In this document: piece after piece, positions 1 to 13,810 of the stretch
Numbering within the stretch: position 1 is the first letter of the stretch
How the letters are laid out: each line of letters starts with the position of its first letter
Source: Micractinium sp. NFX-FRZ
Lineage: Eukaryota > Chlorophyta > Trebouxiophyceae > Chlorellales > Chlorellaceae
Direction: 5' to 3'
DNA: 64,000 nucleotides
Assembly: GCA_029339195.1 (NCBI GenBank)
Contig: JAPTJF010000110.1
Span: 84,108 to 148,107 of the forward strand
The notes under the pieces: model-generated
The model's database searches: none
The model's input: the letters and a program-made list of their open reading frames with translations, nothing else
What the model was told of the DNA's origin: nothing
Made by a program: the position numbers and the translations under genes

Positions 1-149
1 TCACTTGCGAGAAACGCCGCCACCAGCTCCTGCGTGAGCCTGTTGTTGATGGCGATGCGCTCCTGCACCGTCTCCGGAATCCGCGGGCCGCCACCACGGG
101 CCGTGTGAGGCTCGAGCGGCGGCTGGGGAGCTGGGGGCGGCTCCGACAT
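1..149 (-). CDS. Partial 5' exon of an unknown protein (runs off the left edge)
   Basis: An ATG at 149 on the minus strand opens a frame of about 48 codons that stays open to the window edge. It begins Met-Ser-Glu-Pro-Pro-Pro and includes the stretch IPETVQERIAINNRLTQELV, which looks like an amphipathic helix. A GTGA at positions 4-1 could be a splice donor, ending the exon at 5 in phase 1. The start was chosen because it is the only in-frame ATG with a credible exon body. The family is not recognised. The gene lies downstream of, and on the same strand as, the ZNF598-like gene. Confidence 0.45.
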   Translation of the reverse strand, partial: MSEPPPAPQPPLEPHTARGGGPRIPETVQERIAINNRLTQELVAAFLAS

Positions 150-1208
150 GTGATAGGCCGCCAGGTAGAGGGGCCGTGGGGTGTGGGAGACGAGCCAGAC
201 AGCCCCGCTTGAAGTGCAGCTCGCATGGGAGATTGTGCGCAGCTGGCGGGGCGCCGGCGCCGGGGCCCAACCCCTGTACCATCCACGTTTGCTGCTGACG
301 TAGTCCCAGCATACAGCACTTTTACGAAACACACACGCTTACAATGCTTCTCAAGAGCAATGCTGCTGCCAAATGGCCAGCTGCCTTGCAAGAAGCTTCC
401 CCACGTTGTGCTCTCCTGGTCAGTTGCGCGCTCAGGGGGCGCTTTCAGCAACTCTTGTGGGCGGGCCTTGTCAATAAAGTGGCAATGTGTATACTGTCGA
501 CTAGACTTGGGTGTCAGGTGTCAAAGCCGCAATGTTGGGTGTATTTCTGGTTCCCGCCATTGATAAGAAAGGCGCGGGTGTGCGCCGGCCCGGGACCACA
601 GCACGCCCAGCAGGCAAGGGCTTTCACGCCCGCACCTCCGCGTCAGCGCGTGGTCAACAAGTCGGCGGGCGGGGCCGACAGGCGCCTGGGGCGGTCTGCC
701 AGCAGCAGCAGGCGGCGGGTGGGGCGGTCTGCATCCGATCGGGCACCGCCTCTGATGGCCCCTGCGACTCTGTCTCCCTCGTCTCCTTCACCCCCTAAAT
801 TGCCGGCTGGTTGGCCAGACCTGCGCCCACCTCACTGCTTGCACCCCCTGGACCAAAGGGGGCCCTTTGATGCCTGCTCACCGCGCCTTGCCTCCTCCCA
901 TGCCGATGCCCTCCCTGTGAAATCACCCTTGCCAGTGGTGCTCTGTGTGAAGAGCCGAGCCTTACAACTGCCATCTTCCAGGTTAACGAAGCGTGCGGGA
1001 GGGCAGAGGGAGGCCAGGACGGCGGGCAGTGACGAGGGGAAGCGGGCGCGCCGTGGACGCTGCTGCCTGCCACCCTCCCAGCGCGCCTTTCAAGGGGGCA
1101 GCCAACAGTTCAAGGGTCTGTCAGGGAGCTCAGCTTGAGCCCGTTCCAGGGAAGGAACACGGAGGACCCTGTGGTGGGCAGCATGCCGCATTGACGAACA
1201 GAGCATCC
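150..1208. other. Intergenic: 5' flank of the left-edge gene and 3' UTR of the ZNF598-like gene
   Basis: No conserved coding sequence was seen. Open frames here (for example plus-strand 344-1138) have no recognisable motif, and GC-rich composition alone explains them. The region should hold the promoter of the left-edge gene and the 3' UTR of the gene ending at 1209. Confidence 0.5.
962..966 (-). terminator. Candidate TGTAA poly(A) signal of the ZNF598-like gene
   Basis: A minus-strand TGTAA lies 243 nt past the stop at 1209. TGTAA is the established poly(A) signal in Chlamydomonas and other chlorophytes; its use here is inference. Confidence 0.4.
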
Positions 1209-4200
1209 TCACTTCTTCTTCTTTCCCTTGCCCGAGCCCCCATAAGCGTTCAGCAGTGCCAGCTCTTCGGCTGCCAGCGTGCCGCCGCCGCCCTTGGCCC
1301 ACTGCCCCTTCAGGGCCGGTTTGCTTGCTGCTGCCTGCTGCTGTGTCCACACGTTCTGCACGGTGCGCGGGCAGGGGACGATATATGGGGGTAAGCAACA
1401 GGGGAGGGAGGTTTAGGTAAGCAGGCAGACGGGTTGAGACAGGGACGCAGGCAGGAAGCTGAGTCGCGGTTGAGCAGGCAGGCGGGCAGGCAGCGGCATG
1501 TTTGCGTGCAATCGCAGCATCCTAAGCAGAGCAGCGGTGCAGGGCAATTCGCCGTGCTAACAAGGACAGGTGGCCCCCGCTGCCTCCGCCCACCTGTGGG
1601 TGCACTTTGGTGGTGGTCATGAAATCTGTCAGGGACTGCTTGCCCTTCTTCCCTGCCTTGCTGCCGGCAGCAGCGCCGCTGCTGCTGGCGCCCGCCTGGC
1701 TGCGGGATGGTGCGGCAGCGGGCAGCGCAGGGAATGCGTCGCCAGAAGGCGGCGCAGGCGCGGCTGCAGCAGCGGGCGCTGCCGCGACAACGGCTGGTGC
1801 GAGCGCCGGCCGTGCTGCCGCCGCCCAGCCGCTGCTGCTGGGCGCTGGTGCAGCGACGGGTGCGGGAGCGGCCACAGCCGCCGGCGCTGCTCGTTGTCCT
1901 GCAACGCTGCTCTGCTGCTGCTGCTGCTGCTGCTGCTTCCACTGGTTGTCGGCATCGCCGGGGCCGGGGCGTAGCTGGCCGCAAGCTTCGCAGACGCGGG
2001 CAGAAGGTGCATTGACGAGCGTGCAAGCGCCGCACTGCCAGCTGCTGTGCTGCTCCGCCAGGCGGGCGGCCACCGCTGCCGCCTCTGGGGGCACCCACTT
2101 GCCCTTGCCCTGCAGCCAAGGTGGTGGCAAGGGAGGCAACGTGCGCGTGAGCAAGGCGCAGCAGGCAGGGCAGGCAGCCAGCGGAGCATGCCCCAAGCAT
2201 GCACTGCTGCCCTGCACCTGACCGAGTGTACACTGCCTGTGCTGGCATGTGCATCCAGCAGCGGTGCCGCAAGCCCTGCCCCCTGCCATTTTGCAACCAC
2301 CAAGCAGCACACTTTACCCTTGTGCTGCCCTTGTGCAACACACTGATCTCCCCACACGCGAACACACCTTGCCCTTGCCATCAGCAAACGCCTCTCGGTG
2401 CACCGCCAGCAGCTCGGCCCGCTTGGTGGCGTCAGGGCAGGTGGAGGCCAGGTCAGGGATGAGGCTGCAGGAGCGGCGCCAGTGGTAGGGCAGGAGATCA
2501 GTGAGGGGCAGCGGGATGGGAGGCGCCGGGTGGAGGTGAGGAACACGCTGCTTGCAGCCGGCGCCGCGGCTGGACCGCTATAGCATTGCACGCAGCAGCA
2601 CCCACGCTGCATCCGCTGCACTTCCGTGTCCCCTGCTCCAAGCTGCCACGCCCACTGGCGCACCTCTTCAAACCCACTGGGCGTACCGCCCTCACCCTCA
2701 GCCCTCACCCTAAACAAATCACATACACCCTGACCCGAATTCGACTCTTCAGGTCGCACTGCCCTCACCTGACCAGCCCCAAGTCGGCCACAGCGCTGTG
2801 GTAAGCCTGCGACCCCAGCTCCCCTCGCACCCAGCTGGCCGACTGCTGCCTGCAGGCACGGTGCGGAGCGCGGGGCGGCGCCGGCTGTGAGCGGAGCAGG
2901 GGGAGGCATGCACGGAGTGCTGGCACGTCTCGCTTGCACACCCAGCGCAAGCACACACTGATGCACTTGTTGCCCACCACGCAGCTAGAAACCAGCGTTG
3001 GCATGCGCGGCATTGGCTCCCACCAGATCAGGCCCTCCTCACCTGAACTGCGCAAACTGCCCCACATCCAGCTGGCTGCGGATTTTGTCAATCAACAGCT
3101 TGTTGGCGGCACGCAGGGCCTCAGAAATGCCGCCGGGACCCGCCGCCGGCGCCGGGGCAGCCGGCGCCGCTGGCGCGGGTGCAGGAGAGGCCGCACGCAC
3201 CGGAACGGGGGCAGGAGAGGCTGCACGCGCCGGTGCAGGTGCTGCAGCGTGGGTTTCTACCGTAGCGGAGGACCGCTGCGCGCGCTCCGCGGCGTGCCTC
3301 TGCCGCCTCGCCTCCAGCCGCTGCTCCTGCTCCTGCACCTGCTGAGAGGGCGGCGCAATCTCCTGCACCGATGGCGGCCGTGGCAGGCCACCTGCCCGCT
3401 TGCCGGCCTTTGGCAGCACCGACTCCCAGTCGTCCCGCTGCAGCTGCACAAGCCCCGGCTCCGCGCTCCCAGGCCGCGAGCCGCCTGCACTGCTGCTGGC
3501 GCCGCTGCCGCCATCCTCCTCGTCCGCCCCTGCCGCCGCCGCCGCCGCAGCAGCAGCAGCGAGGTGCGGCGCGCTGCGGCTGTGCCCCAAGGCAGGGAAG
3601 TGGTCCGCGCCGGGGGGCAGCGGCGGCCGCCCGGAGTTGAGCACCCGCACCTCCCCGCCACCCCCCAGCACCGCAGCCAGGCTTTTCTTCTTGGCGGCTC
3701 GCCGCTTGGCAGACTTGGTGGCGCCTGCAGGCAGGCAGGGGCGGGAGGGCGGGCAGCACAGCCAGGGGCAGCAGAGCCAGGCAACTCACCAGCAGCAGCG
3801 CCCAAGTGATAAAGCAAGCACCAATCTCCTCCAGCCTCCTTCCCCGCCCCTCGCCACTTCCTCCCCCCAACCCCCACCTGGCAGCGCCGGGAAGTCCTGG
3901 GCATTCAGGCCGCCAGCGCCGCCCACACCGCCGGCGGCGCCCGCCCAGCGCCCGCCCGCTGCCGCAGAGCTGCCGCCGGCGCCGGCGCTGACAGATGGGA
4001 AGTCTGCTTCCGTCAGCGCTGGGCCCTGCTCCTCCTGCTGCACCTGCCCTGCCGCGCCGCCCTGCTGCGCCGCCGACTGCGAAGCGCGCACAGCGCTCTC
4101 CAAGTGCGCGCTCTCCACGCTGGCATGGACCGCCTCCTGCAGATTCCCACGGCTGCCCCGCCGCTGCTGCAGCTGCGACGGCACGCTGGCAGCCCCGCCA

Positions 4201-7200
4201 ATCACCACCGCCCGCCGCTCGCCACCCAGCACGGCCGCCAGCGGGTGCGGCACTGTGCCGGCGCTGCTGCTGCTGGCGCCGGCGTCACTGCGCCCACCGC
4301 GCCCGCCCCGCCCGCCGCGCTCCCCAGACTCCTCCTCCCCCCGCCGGTACTGCAGGGGAGAGGCAGTATGGGCGGTGGGTATAGTTGAAGTGCGTCTGGT
4401 CCAAAGCGAGCACACACTGCCCTGCCTGGAAGATCATCTGCTCCCGAGGGCCAGGCAGGCAGCAAGCAGGAGTGGGCTCCTGCACCCACCCATCCTCGTC
4501 ACACCTTGTCCCCTCCACACCCACACACATCCCATCAACACAGGTGTTCATGCCACCACACACACATGTTCGCACCACCACCACCACCCTTCCCATCCCA
4601 TCTACCCACCCACACCCACATTGAAGTTCATCTGCAGCGTGAGCGCCGCCTTCTTCTCCAGCTTGCTCAACGTCTCGCCGTGCTCGCTGCAGGGGCGGGT
4701 GGAAGGGGGCAGGCGGGCGAGGGAGCAAGAAGGACGGCAAACAGCGGCAAGCAGGGGCGAGGGCGGCTGAGCATCCTGGGTTACGCAGTGGGACGCGCCC
4801 AGCCAGTCAGCCAATGCTTGCACCCCTCACACGATGCGCCCCACTGTCTTCGCCTCCTGCTCTGGTGGGCAGCAGGCATCCACATTCATGGGGCCGTGCT
4901 CCGCTCTGGTAGACGCCAGGCACCCCCATGCTACCCTCCAGCCCCAGATACAGTGACCCGAGGCGTGCCCGCACCCACCCCTCAGTGTGCATCCGCAGCC
5001 CCTGCCCCATGTGGGCCGCCCCGCCCTCCCCCCACAGCCCTCATCCACCCAAGCCCCACCACTGCGGCCCCCCCCGCCCTCGGCCTCACCCACCCAAGCC
5101 CCGCCACTGCGCCACCCCCGCCCTCACCGCGCGGTGTGCGTCTTCAGCTCCTGCTCGCTGTTGAACACCACAAACTTCTTCTCCATGCAAGCAGGGTGCG
5201 GGCACAGGTGGTGGGACGTCTGGAAGTGGTCTGCGGAGCAGGTTGGGGGAACGGGTGGGGATTAGTAGAGGGTGAGGAGGGGCACAGGGTGGGGAAGACG
5301 GGAGCAGCAGCGGAGGGAACTGACGAGGCCTGCAGGCCGGGGGGGAGGGCCTCTGCAGGTCTGTATGGTTGCACACACATTATACTTACTATCTCAACCC
5401 CAGCTAAACCCAAGGAAAGTACAACTGCTGTCAAATTCCGTACGGTACTGTCCCCATCATGCACCGAGCAGTTGCGCTGCCCACACCCACACTCCACCAC
5501 ACCCCACACCCGACTCTCCCCTGCCCCCCAACCCACCCACTCACTCTCCAGGTCTGCTCCAAACTACGACGCTGCCCACACCCACGCTCCACCAAACTAG
5601 GCATGAAGCCCGCCCACCCGCTCACTCTCCAGGTCTGGGTAGTCCCGGTAGTAGACAAACTTGTTGGGGTTGGAGCGGCGGCAGAGGAAGCACTGCTCGT
5701 GCGCCGAGTGCATGTGCTGGTACAGCTCGTTCTCGCCGTAGAAGCGCTTGCGGCAGAACCTGCGTGACAAAAGGTGGGAGCGGGGGAATGTAACACACCC
5801 ACACCTGCGCATTCGACGGCTGTGGCGCAGCTTGCAGCAACAACCTGCGGGCAGAGCCAAGGCTCTGGGGAAGGCACTCGGCATGCACCTCGTGCGCACT
5901 CGGCGGCGCTCGCTGCCAAGGAGTGCTGCTAGTGGCAGCACGCCCAGGGCGCCGCCGCGTCGCCAGGCAACCAAACTGGAAGCAAGGAGGGTTGAAGGCA
6001 CGCGCAACTAAGCCGCTCACCGGCACTCTGGGTGCCCCTTGAACCCGGCATCCGCCATGGCCCCCTCCACATCGCCCCCCCGCTGGTGCCGCTCCAGCTC
6101 GCTCCGCGTGTACAGCTCCTGCTCGCTCACAAACACCTGGAGCCCAGGAACATGAGGGGCAGGCAAATGTGACAGGGCTTGGCAAGTGGAGGGGCAGAGG
6201 CTGAGGCTGTTTGCCAATTGCGTCACAGCATCTGCTTAAAAACACCTGGCACTTAGCGAGGAGGCAGCCAAGCGCATGTGCAGGGCTTGGCAAGCGGAGG
6301 GGCAGAGGCTGAGGCTGCTTGCCAAATGCATCACAGCTCCTGCCCGCCACACCAGACATGGTGAGGGCAAGCAAGCATGGCAGGCGAAATGGATGATTAC
6401 AGGGCCATGTGCCAAGCTGAGTCAGGGAAGCAAGTGGGGCCTGACTGCACACTCCCCGGACAGCCTCCCATAACACCCGGCCCCATGCCCCACCCCTCGC
6501 AGCCATCCCTCCCTCCCCCACCTTTCTTCCCTCCAGGCAGATGTCGCAGAACTGCAGCTTGTGCTGGGTGGCCAGGTGGGCCTTGAGCGCCTTGAGGGAG
6601 GCAAACGTCTTGTGGGGCGCATCTGCGGGGTGGCGAGGGATGGGGATGTGTGCCGCCATGAGCACGCTGCCTGCCTGCAGGGCTGACGAACGAGGCGGGC
6701 AGTTGGGGCAGCTGGCGGCGGGGCGGTTGGTGCGGCCTTGTGCGATGCCGCAATGACCCGCCCCCACCTTCACACAGCAACTATATTCTGGGCGCTGCAG
6801 CGCTGCGGCTCGTCTTACAGGAGCCTGCCTGCCCGCCCGCCCGCCAGCACCACCACCCAAGCTCGCCCCGTCTGCCCGCCAACGCCCGCCCCACCCACCG
6901 GGCGTGTCCTGCCACACGCGTGGGTGCGTGTAGCTGCACAGGTTGGACAGCTCCCGGTAGTGCCCGGCGTCGTCAAAGTAGGCCTGGGCAGACTCCAGGA
7001 AGTGCAGCTCCCCACGCTTGGCGCGCCCCTGCAGGGCGGGGGGGTGGCGGTTCAGCGAGCACCAGCAGCATGGCGAACGCCTATTCAAACAAAAGCATGC
7101 GGCTTGCAACACGAGCATCCCCTCCCTCACCACGGGCAGCGCCTCACACTCATCTGGGCCCACGCTCTCGGTGCAGCAGCCCCCACCACCTGGTAGGACA

Positions 7201-7758
7201 GCAAGGATCATGTTGCCCCCCCCAATGACACCCTCGCCACCCCACACCAACAGCACCAGCGGCGGTTGGGTGTGGCAGCACCGGCAGCATTGGGGCTGTG
7301 CTGCACCTCACCGGCAGCGCCTCGAATTCGTTGGGCCCCACGCTCTCGGTGTAGTCCCCCATGAAGCGGGTGACAAACACGGTGGAGGCGGGGACCTGCG
7401 GGGGCAACGATGGGGCGGGGGCGGGAGCTTACAGGGAGGGAGGCGGGTGGGGAAGGGGCTGCCGTGCCAGGTGGCGGGGGCCGGCAGGTGCGAGTGGACA
7501 GGGGAAAGACAGGGGGCATGACAGCTGGGGCCCCTGAGAATGGAGCGCACAGCATGCCACCAGAGCCTCCTGGAACAGCAGCACCCAGCACCACATGGAG
7601 CACCCACGTGCAGCACCCACCTGGCAATAGACGCAGCGCTGGTCCTTGAGCACGCTGCGCAGGCGCAGCACGCACTTGGAGCAGGCATCCTTGTGCCCGC
7701 ACTCGGCGTACGCCGTGTACTGCAGCGCCTCGGCGCACACAATGCACAGGTCCTCCAT
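1209..7758 (-). CDS. ZNF598: ZNF598/Hel2-type RING E3 ubiquitin ligase with a C-terminal RanBP2 zinc finger
   Basis: Model of 14 exons, 955 aa: 7758-7621, 7395-7312, 7028-6899, 6622-6522, 6136-6021, 5759-5626, 5230-5128, 4686-4620, 4349-3878, 3724-3043, 2849-2769, 2464-2368, 2109-1594, 1355-1209. Every junction is GT-AG and phases close. A RING lies at residues 5-45 (C5, C8, C20, H22, C26, C29, C42, C45). C2H2-like fingers follow at about residues 110-275, in the order and spacing of ZNF598/Hel2, with motifs such as CFLCRRSNPNKFVYY and HLCPHPACMEKKFVVF. Residues about 290-735 are low complexity with two DFPALP/DAFPALP-like motifs. A RanBP2 finger (W759, C761, C764, N768, C775, C778) sits near the end, and the protein finishes in a Lys run. 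The known family ubiquitinates the small ribosomal subunit at collided ribosomes. The start is the ATG just before the RING; an extra upstream exon cannot be excluded. Confidence 0.88.
5477..5640 (-). repeat. Intron duplication copying the 3' end and donor of ZNF598-like exon 6
   Basis: Two imperfect copies about 80-95 bp apart. CTCACTCTCCAGGTCT at about 5540 recurs at the true exon 6 end near 5621, and CTGCCCACACCCAC recurs at 5477 and 5572. On the minus strand the decoy copy still has a GTGAGT donor. Confidence 0.7.
6132..6343 (-). repeat. Tandem ~108-bp duplication including the acceptor of ZNF598-like exon 5
   Basis: The block from the exon 5 acceptor (AACACCTGG at 6132) to about 6235 recurs from 6241. 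GGGCTTGGCAAG is at 6175 and again at 6283. The copies differ at scattered positions. Confidence 0.8.
7125..7395 (-). repeat. ZNF598-like exon 2 and a degenerate partial copy downstream
   Basis: The 3' half of exon 2 (about 7312-7350) is copied at about 7125-7175 in the next intron. Translated on the minus strand the copy reads ESVGPDECEALP, against ESVGPNEFEALP in the real exon, and it too ends in a GTGAGG donor. Confidence 0.75.
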
Positions 7759-8717
7759 GACGTGCCGCCCGACCTGGAGCTGTGATGTTCACCACGACCG
7801 GCGCCTGCAGAAGCGGCAGAGAAGGGGTGAGGGGCGGCGGCGGCGGCGGGTGGGCTGGCGGCTGGCAACAAGACGGGCGGGCAGCGGGAAGTCGGCAGCG
7901 GGAAGTCGGCCCGGCCGCCGCCCAGCAGCATTGCGCTCTGACATGCGTGCGAGCAGGTGGAGGCTGTGGGTTGGACAGGGCTGCTGGTGGGACTTGGCGG
8001 CATGAGGCAGCGGCCGAGAGGGCTGAGGGGCAGGACGCACCTCCTGGCCGATGATGGGGAGCCGGCTTGGATGCGCTTCTTCCCGCCGAGCGACGGGAAG
8101 AGTGCGGGGCCTGAGCTGAGAAGAGTGCCTCTCGAGGCTGTCTCGCTGAGCAGCACTGCAGACAGCACCTGTCCCCTGTGAAATAGAACGGGACAGATCG
8201 CGCAATCGCGCTTCAGAACACCGGCGATGAATGACGGGGGCTGGTGATGGAAGGCACCCGCCCACCTGCCACTGCCAGGCATGCTGAGCCGCCGCCGCTG
8301 CTTCACGGCTGCCTACAGGTGAATGCAGGTTCCATCCTGTTGCCGCCTAAGTCTGCCCTGCTCCTTGACTTTCACTAGTCTGCCACCTTGCTGCAATCCA
8401 ACCAACAATTGAAAAAGGGTTGGCCGCCAAACACCTGGCCTGTACCCACTCAAGCTCAAAGGGGTAGTTACTTACAAGCCTGTCCGGGCCAGCATGGGGC
8501 AGCACTGAGAGGAAGAGAGAGCAGGAGGGGCAGTTCAATTCAAAGCTTAACCAGGGTGCGGGTGGCTGGCCGACCAACGGGCCCGCCCCTTCAGGGGCGG
8601 TCGGGGGCCGCAGCCCCCCGCGCCCGCCCAGCGCCAGCACAGCACACGTGGATCTTGGCGCCGGCATCAGCCTCACACCGGCAGCCGCATCCCAGCACAA
8701 TTCATCAAGACGTGTGC
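7759..8717. other. 5' UTR/promoter of the ZNF598-like gene and 3' UTR of the complex I gene
   Basis: No conserved coding exon was found. A minus-strand open frame (8265-7789) reads directly upstream of the RING exon, but it is Arg/Pro-rich, not recognisable and probably UTR. Confidence 0.5.
8472..8476 (-). terminator. Candidate TGTAA poly(A) signal of the NDUFA7-like gene
   Basis: A minus-strand TGTAA lies 242 nt beyond the stop at 8718. Confidence 0.4.
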
Positions 8718-10241
8718 TCAGAGGGTGTAACCGTTGTTATCCTGCTCCAGGATGGAGCGAGGCTTGGACCAGCGGTGCGTCTTGTTGTGGGTGGGGGGCA
8801 CCTCCATGGCCTGCAGTGGGGCGGGGACAAGTGTAGCGGGAGGGGGGTGGATAACAGCAAGCGGGTGAGGCCGCAGCGGAGGGCTGCACAGCTCGGCTTC
8901 AAATGCACCCCAGCCCGCCTGCTGACCCTGTGCTGCCTGTGGTGTCCGGCTCGCTCGGCCCAGGCATCATCCCAGCAACCCCAGGCACAGCGCAGCACAG
9001 CGCACCTCGAGCGCCTCATCCTTGGCAGTGGTGTCGTACTGCCCCCGCGCCAGCTTGATGCTGCCGCCGGGGAGGTGAGCGCGCCGCGAGTCCCGCACTG
9101 CGGGGAGCGGTGGCATGGGGGCAGGGGTGGTCAGCGCATTCGGGATCTCCAGCTGCAGCTAGCCAGCACCTGCGCACTCGACACGGTGTCGGGAGTACGC
9201 ACGTTGAAAGGCAGCAGCCTGAGGCTGGACTGGACAGCCACTGAGCAGGCCCCCCCGCTGCAGGGCTGCCTCTGGCCTGCTTCCTCACAGGTTCCGTCTG
9301 CCCGCCTGCCTGGCGCTCTGCCTCCTCACATGCTCGCTTCATGGCCCAGCTGCCGACACACTTGCATTCCCAGCCCCCAACACAGCACCATAGCCCTCGG
9401 TGCCAGCAGGCCTGCCTGCCTGCATGCCTGCCTGCCTTGCTCACTTGCGACCCACACCCCTTCAACAACAGCACCAAGCTCCAGACAGTGCCACACCGTA
9501 GCCCCTGCTGAGCATGGCACCCACAAACTCCTCACGCCTGAACTGCCCCACAACATGCAACGCATACAGTAAACGGGCACCAGACTAGGCTGCATCTGAA
9601 GCCCCTCACCGTAGTACTTGATGTCGTACACGCGGTCGTTTTCTGCCTGGGGCACCGACGCCTGCAGCGCCTGTGACCTGCGAGGCGGGATGTGAGGGGC
9701 GGGCCGGGGGGTGTAGCAGGCAGTGACACGAGGCAGCGGCAGCACCGCGCAACAACCCCACAAGCGGGTGCCGCCACCAAAAGTGGATATACAAGGTTCC
9801 GGATTGCTAGTTTGAGTGCAGCTGCAGCAAATCAGCTGCTGCTTGGTCCTGCTGCTGCTCGGTCCTGCTGCTGCTTGGTCCTGCTCAGCTGATAGCCCCC
9901 ACCAGGCTGCACTCACGCAGGCGCGACCACGCGGTAGTCCGCCGCACGCGGCAAGTGGCTCAGATACTCTGGGCTGGACAGAGGGCCCGTGTACTGCGCA
10001 AGGGCAGAAGGAAGGAAGATGGGCAACCGCATGAAGAGAGGGCAGGGCGCGGGCAGAACGGAGACGGGGCGCAGGCGGCGGCGGCGGCCCACAGCCTCGC
10101 TGTCGGCGCCCAGCCTAGCTGCTGCTGATGTCCTCGGTCCGCCCAGCTGCGCCGAGTCCCACCGACCTTCCAAGGGGCCTTGATGCCCACGCTGTTGAGC
10201 GCCTTCACCACCTTCGACAGCACTCCGCCCTTGTCCGCCAT
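8718..10241 (-). CDS. NDUFA7 (B14.5a)-like mitochondrial complex I accessory subunit
   Basis: Five exons: 10241-10167, 9993-9917, 9677-9610, 9097-9006, 8810-8718; 134 aa, all GT-AG. The protein is small and charged. It contains DIKYYVRDSRR followed by a basic middle and a C-terminal RWSKPRSIL. The YYxRDxRR signature and the closing Arg-Trp region resemble NDUFA7/B14.5a, which has a similar motif and a similar length (about 113 aa in human). That family is an accessory subunit of the complex I peripheral arm. No transmembrane segment or clear presequence is visible. The assignment rests on motif memory rather than alignment, so a different plant-type complex I subunit is possible. The gene is divergent from ARL1, with 406 bp between the start codons. 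Confidence 0.55.
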
Positions 10242-10647
10242 GTCTGCTGCCTGCCCCGCGCCTCTGGGCGCCCCTCTAGGTGTGTGAGCCGACTGTGACG
10301 CCCGTGTGGCGCCCGCCGGGTTGAGGTTGGGCCTGTGGGAGCGAGGGAGTAGCGGAGCGGTGCTGCCAGTCCGTGTCGAGCACTGATCGTGTGCAGAGCG
10401 GTGCAATGTGCGTTGGGAGGGCCCAGAGACCCCTTGATCGCACGACAGGCCCAGCAGCAAGAACAGCAGCTCAGCAGACGCAGCACGGCGTGGGAACTGT
10501 GCGCTGCGGCCTCCAGGACGCGTTTGGCAGCCATCAATCAGAGCAAACAGCACGCCAGGTGGACAGAAGCTCCTCAAAAAAGCGTCCTGAGCACTTGCTG
10601 TTGACGTCCTCTGGATTGAGAGTGGCTCGGAGAGGCGGGGAGGAGCC
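10242..10647. promoter_or_regulatory. Bidirectional promoter interval between the NDUFA7-like gene and ARL1
   Basis: The two start codons point away from each other across 406 bp, so both promoters and both 5' UTRs must fit here. No TATA box was obvious. Confidence 0.55.

Positions 10648-13810
<3,163 letters not shown>

Noticed and set aside
344..1138. Plus-strand 264-codon open frame
   Set aside because: Arg/Pro/Ser-rich with no motif and no conserved-looking segment; expected by chance at this GC content.
3400..4770. Plus-strand 456-codon Pro/Ala-rich open frame
   Set aside because: Antisense of the low-complexity exons of the ZNF598-like gene.
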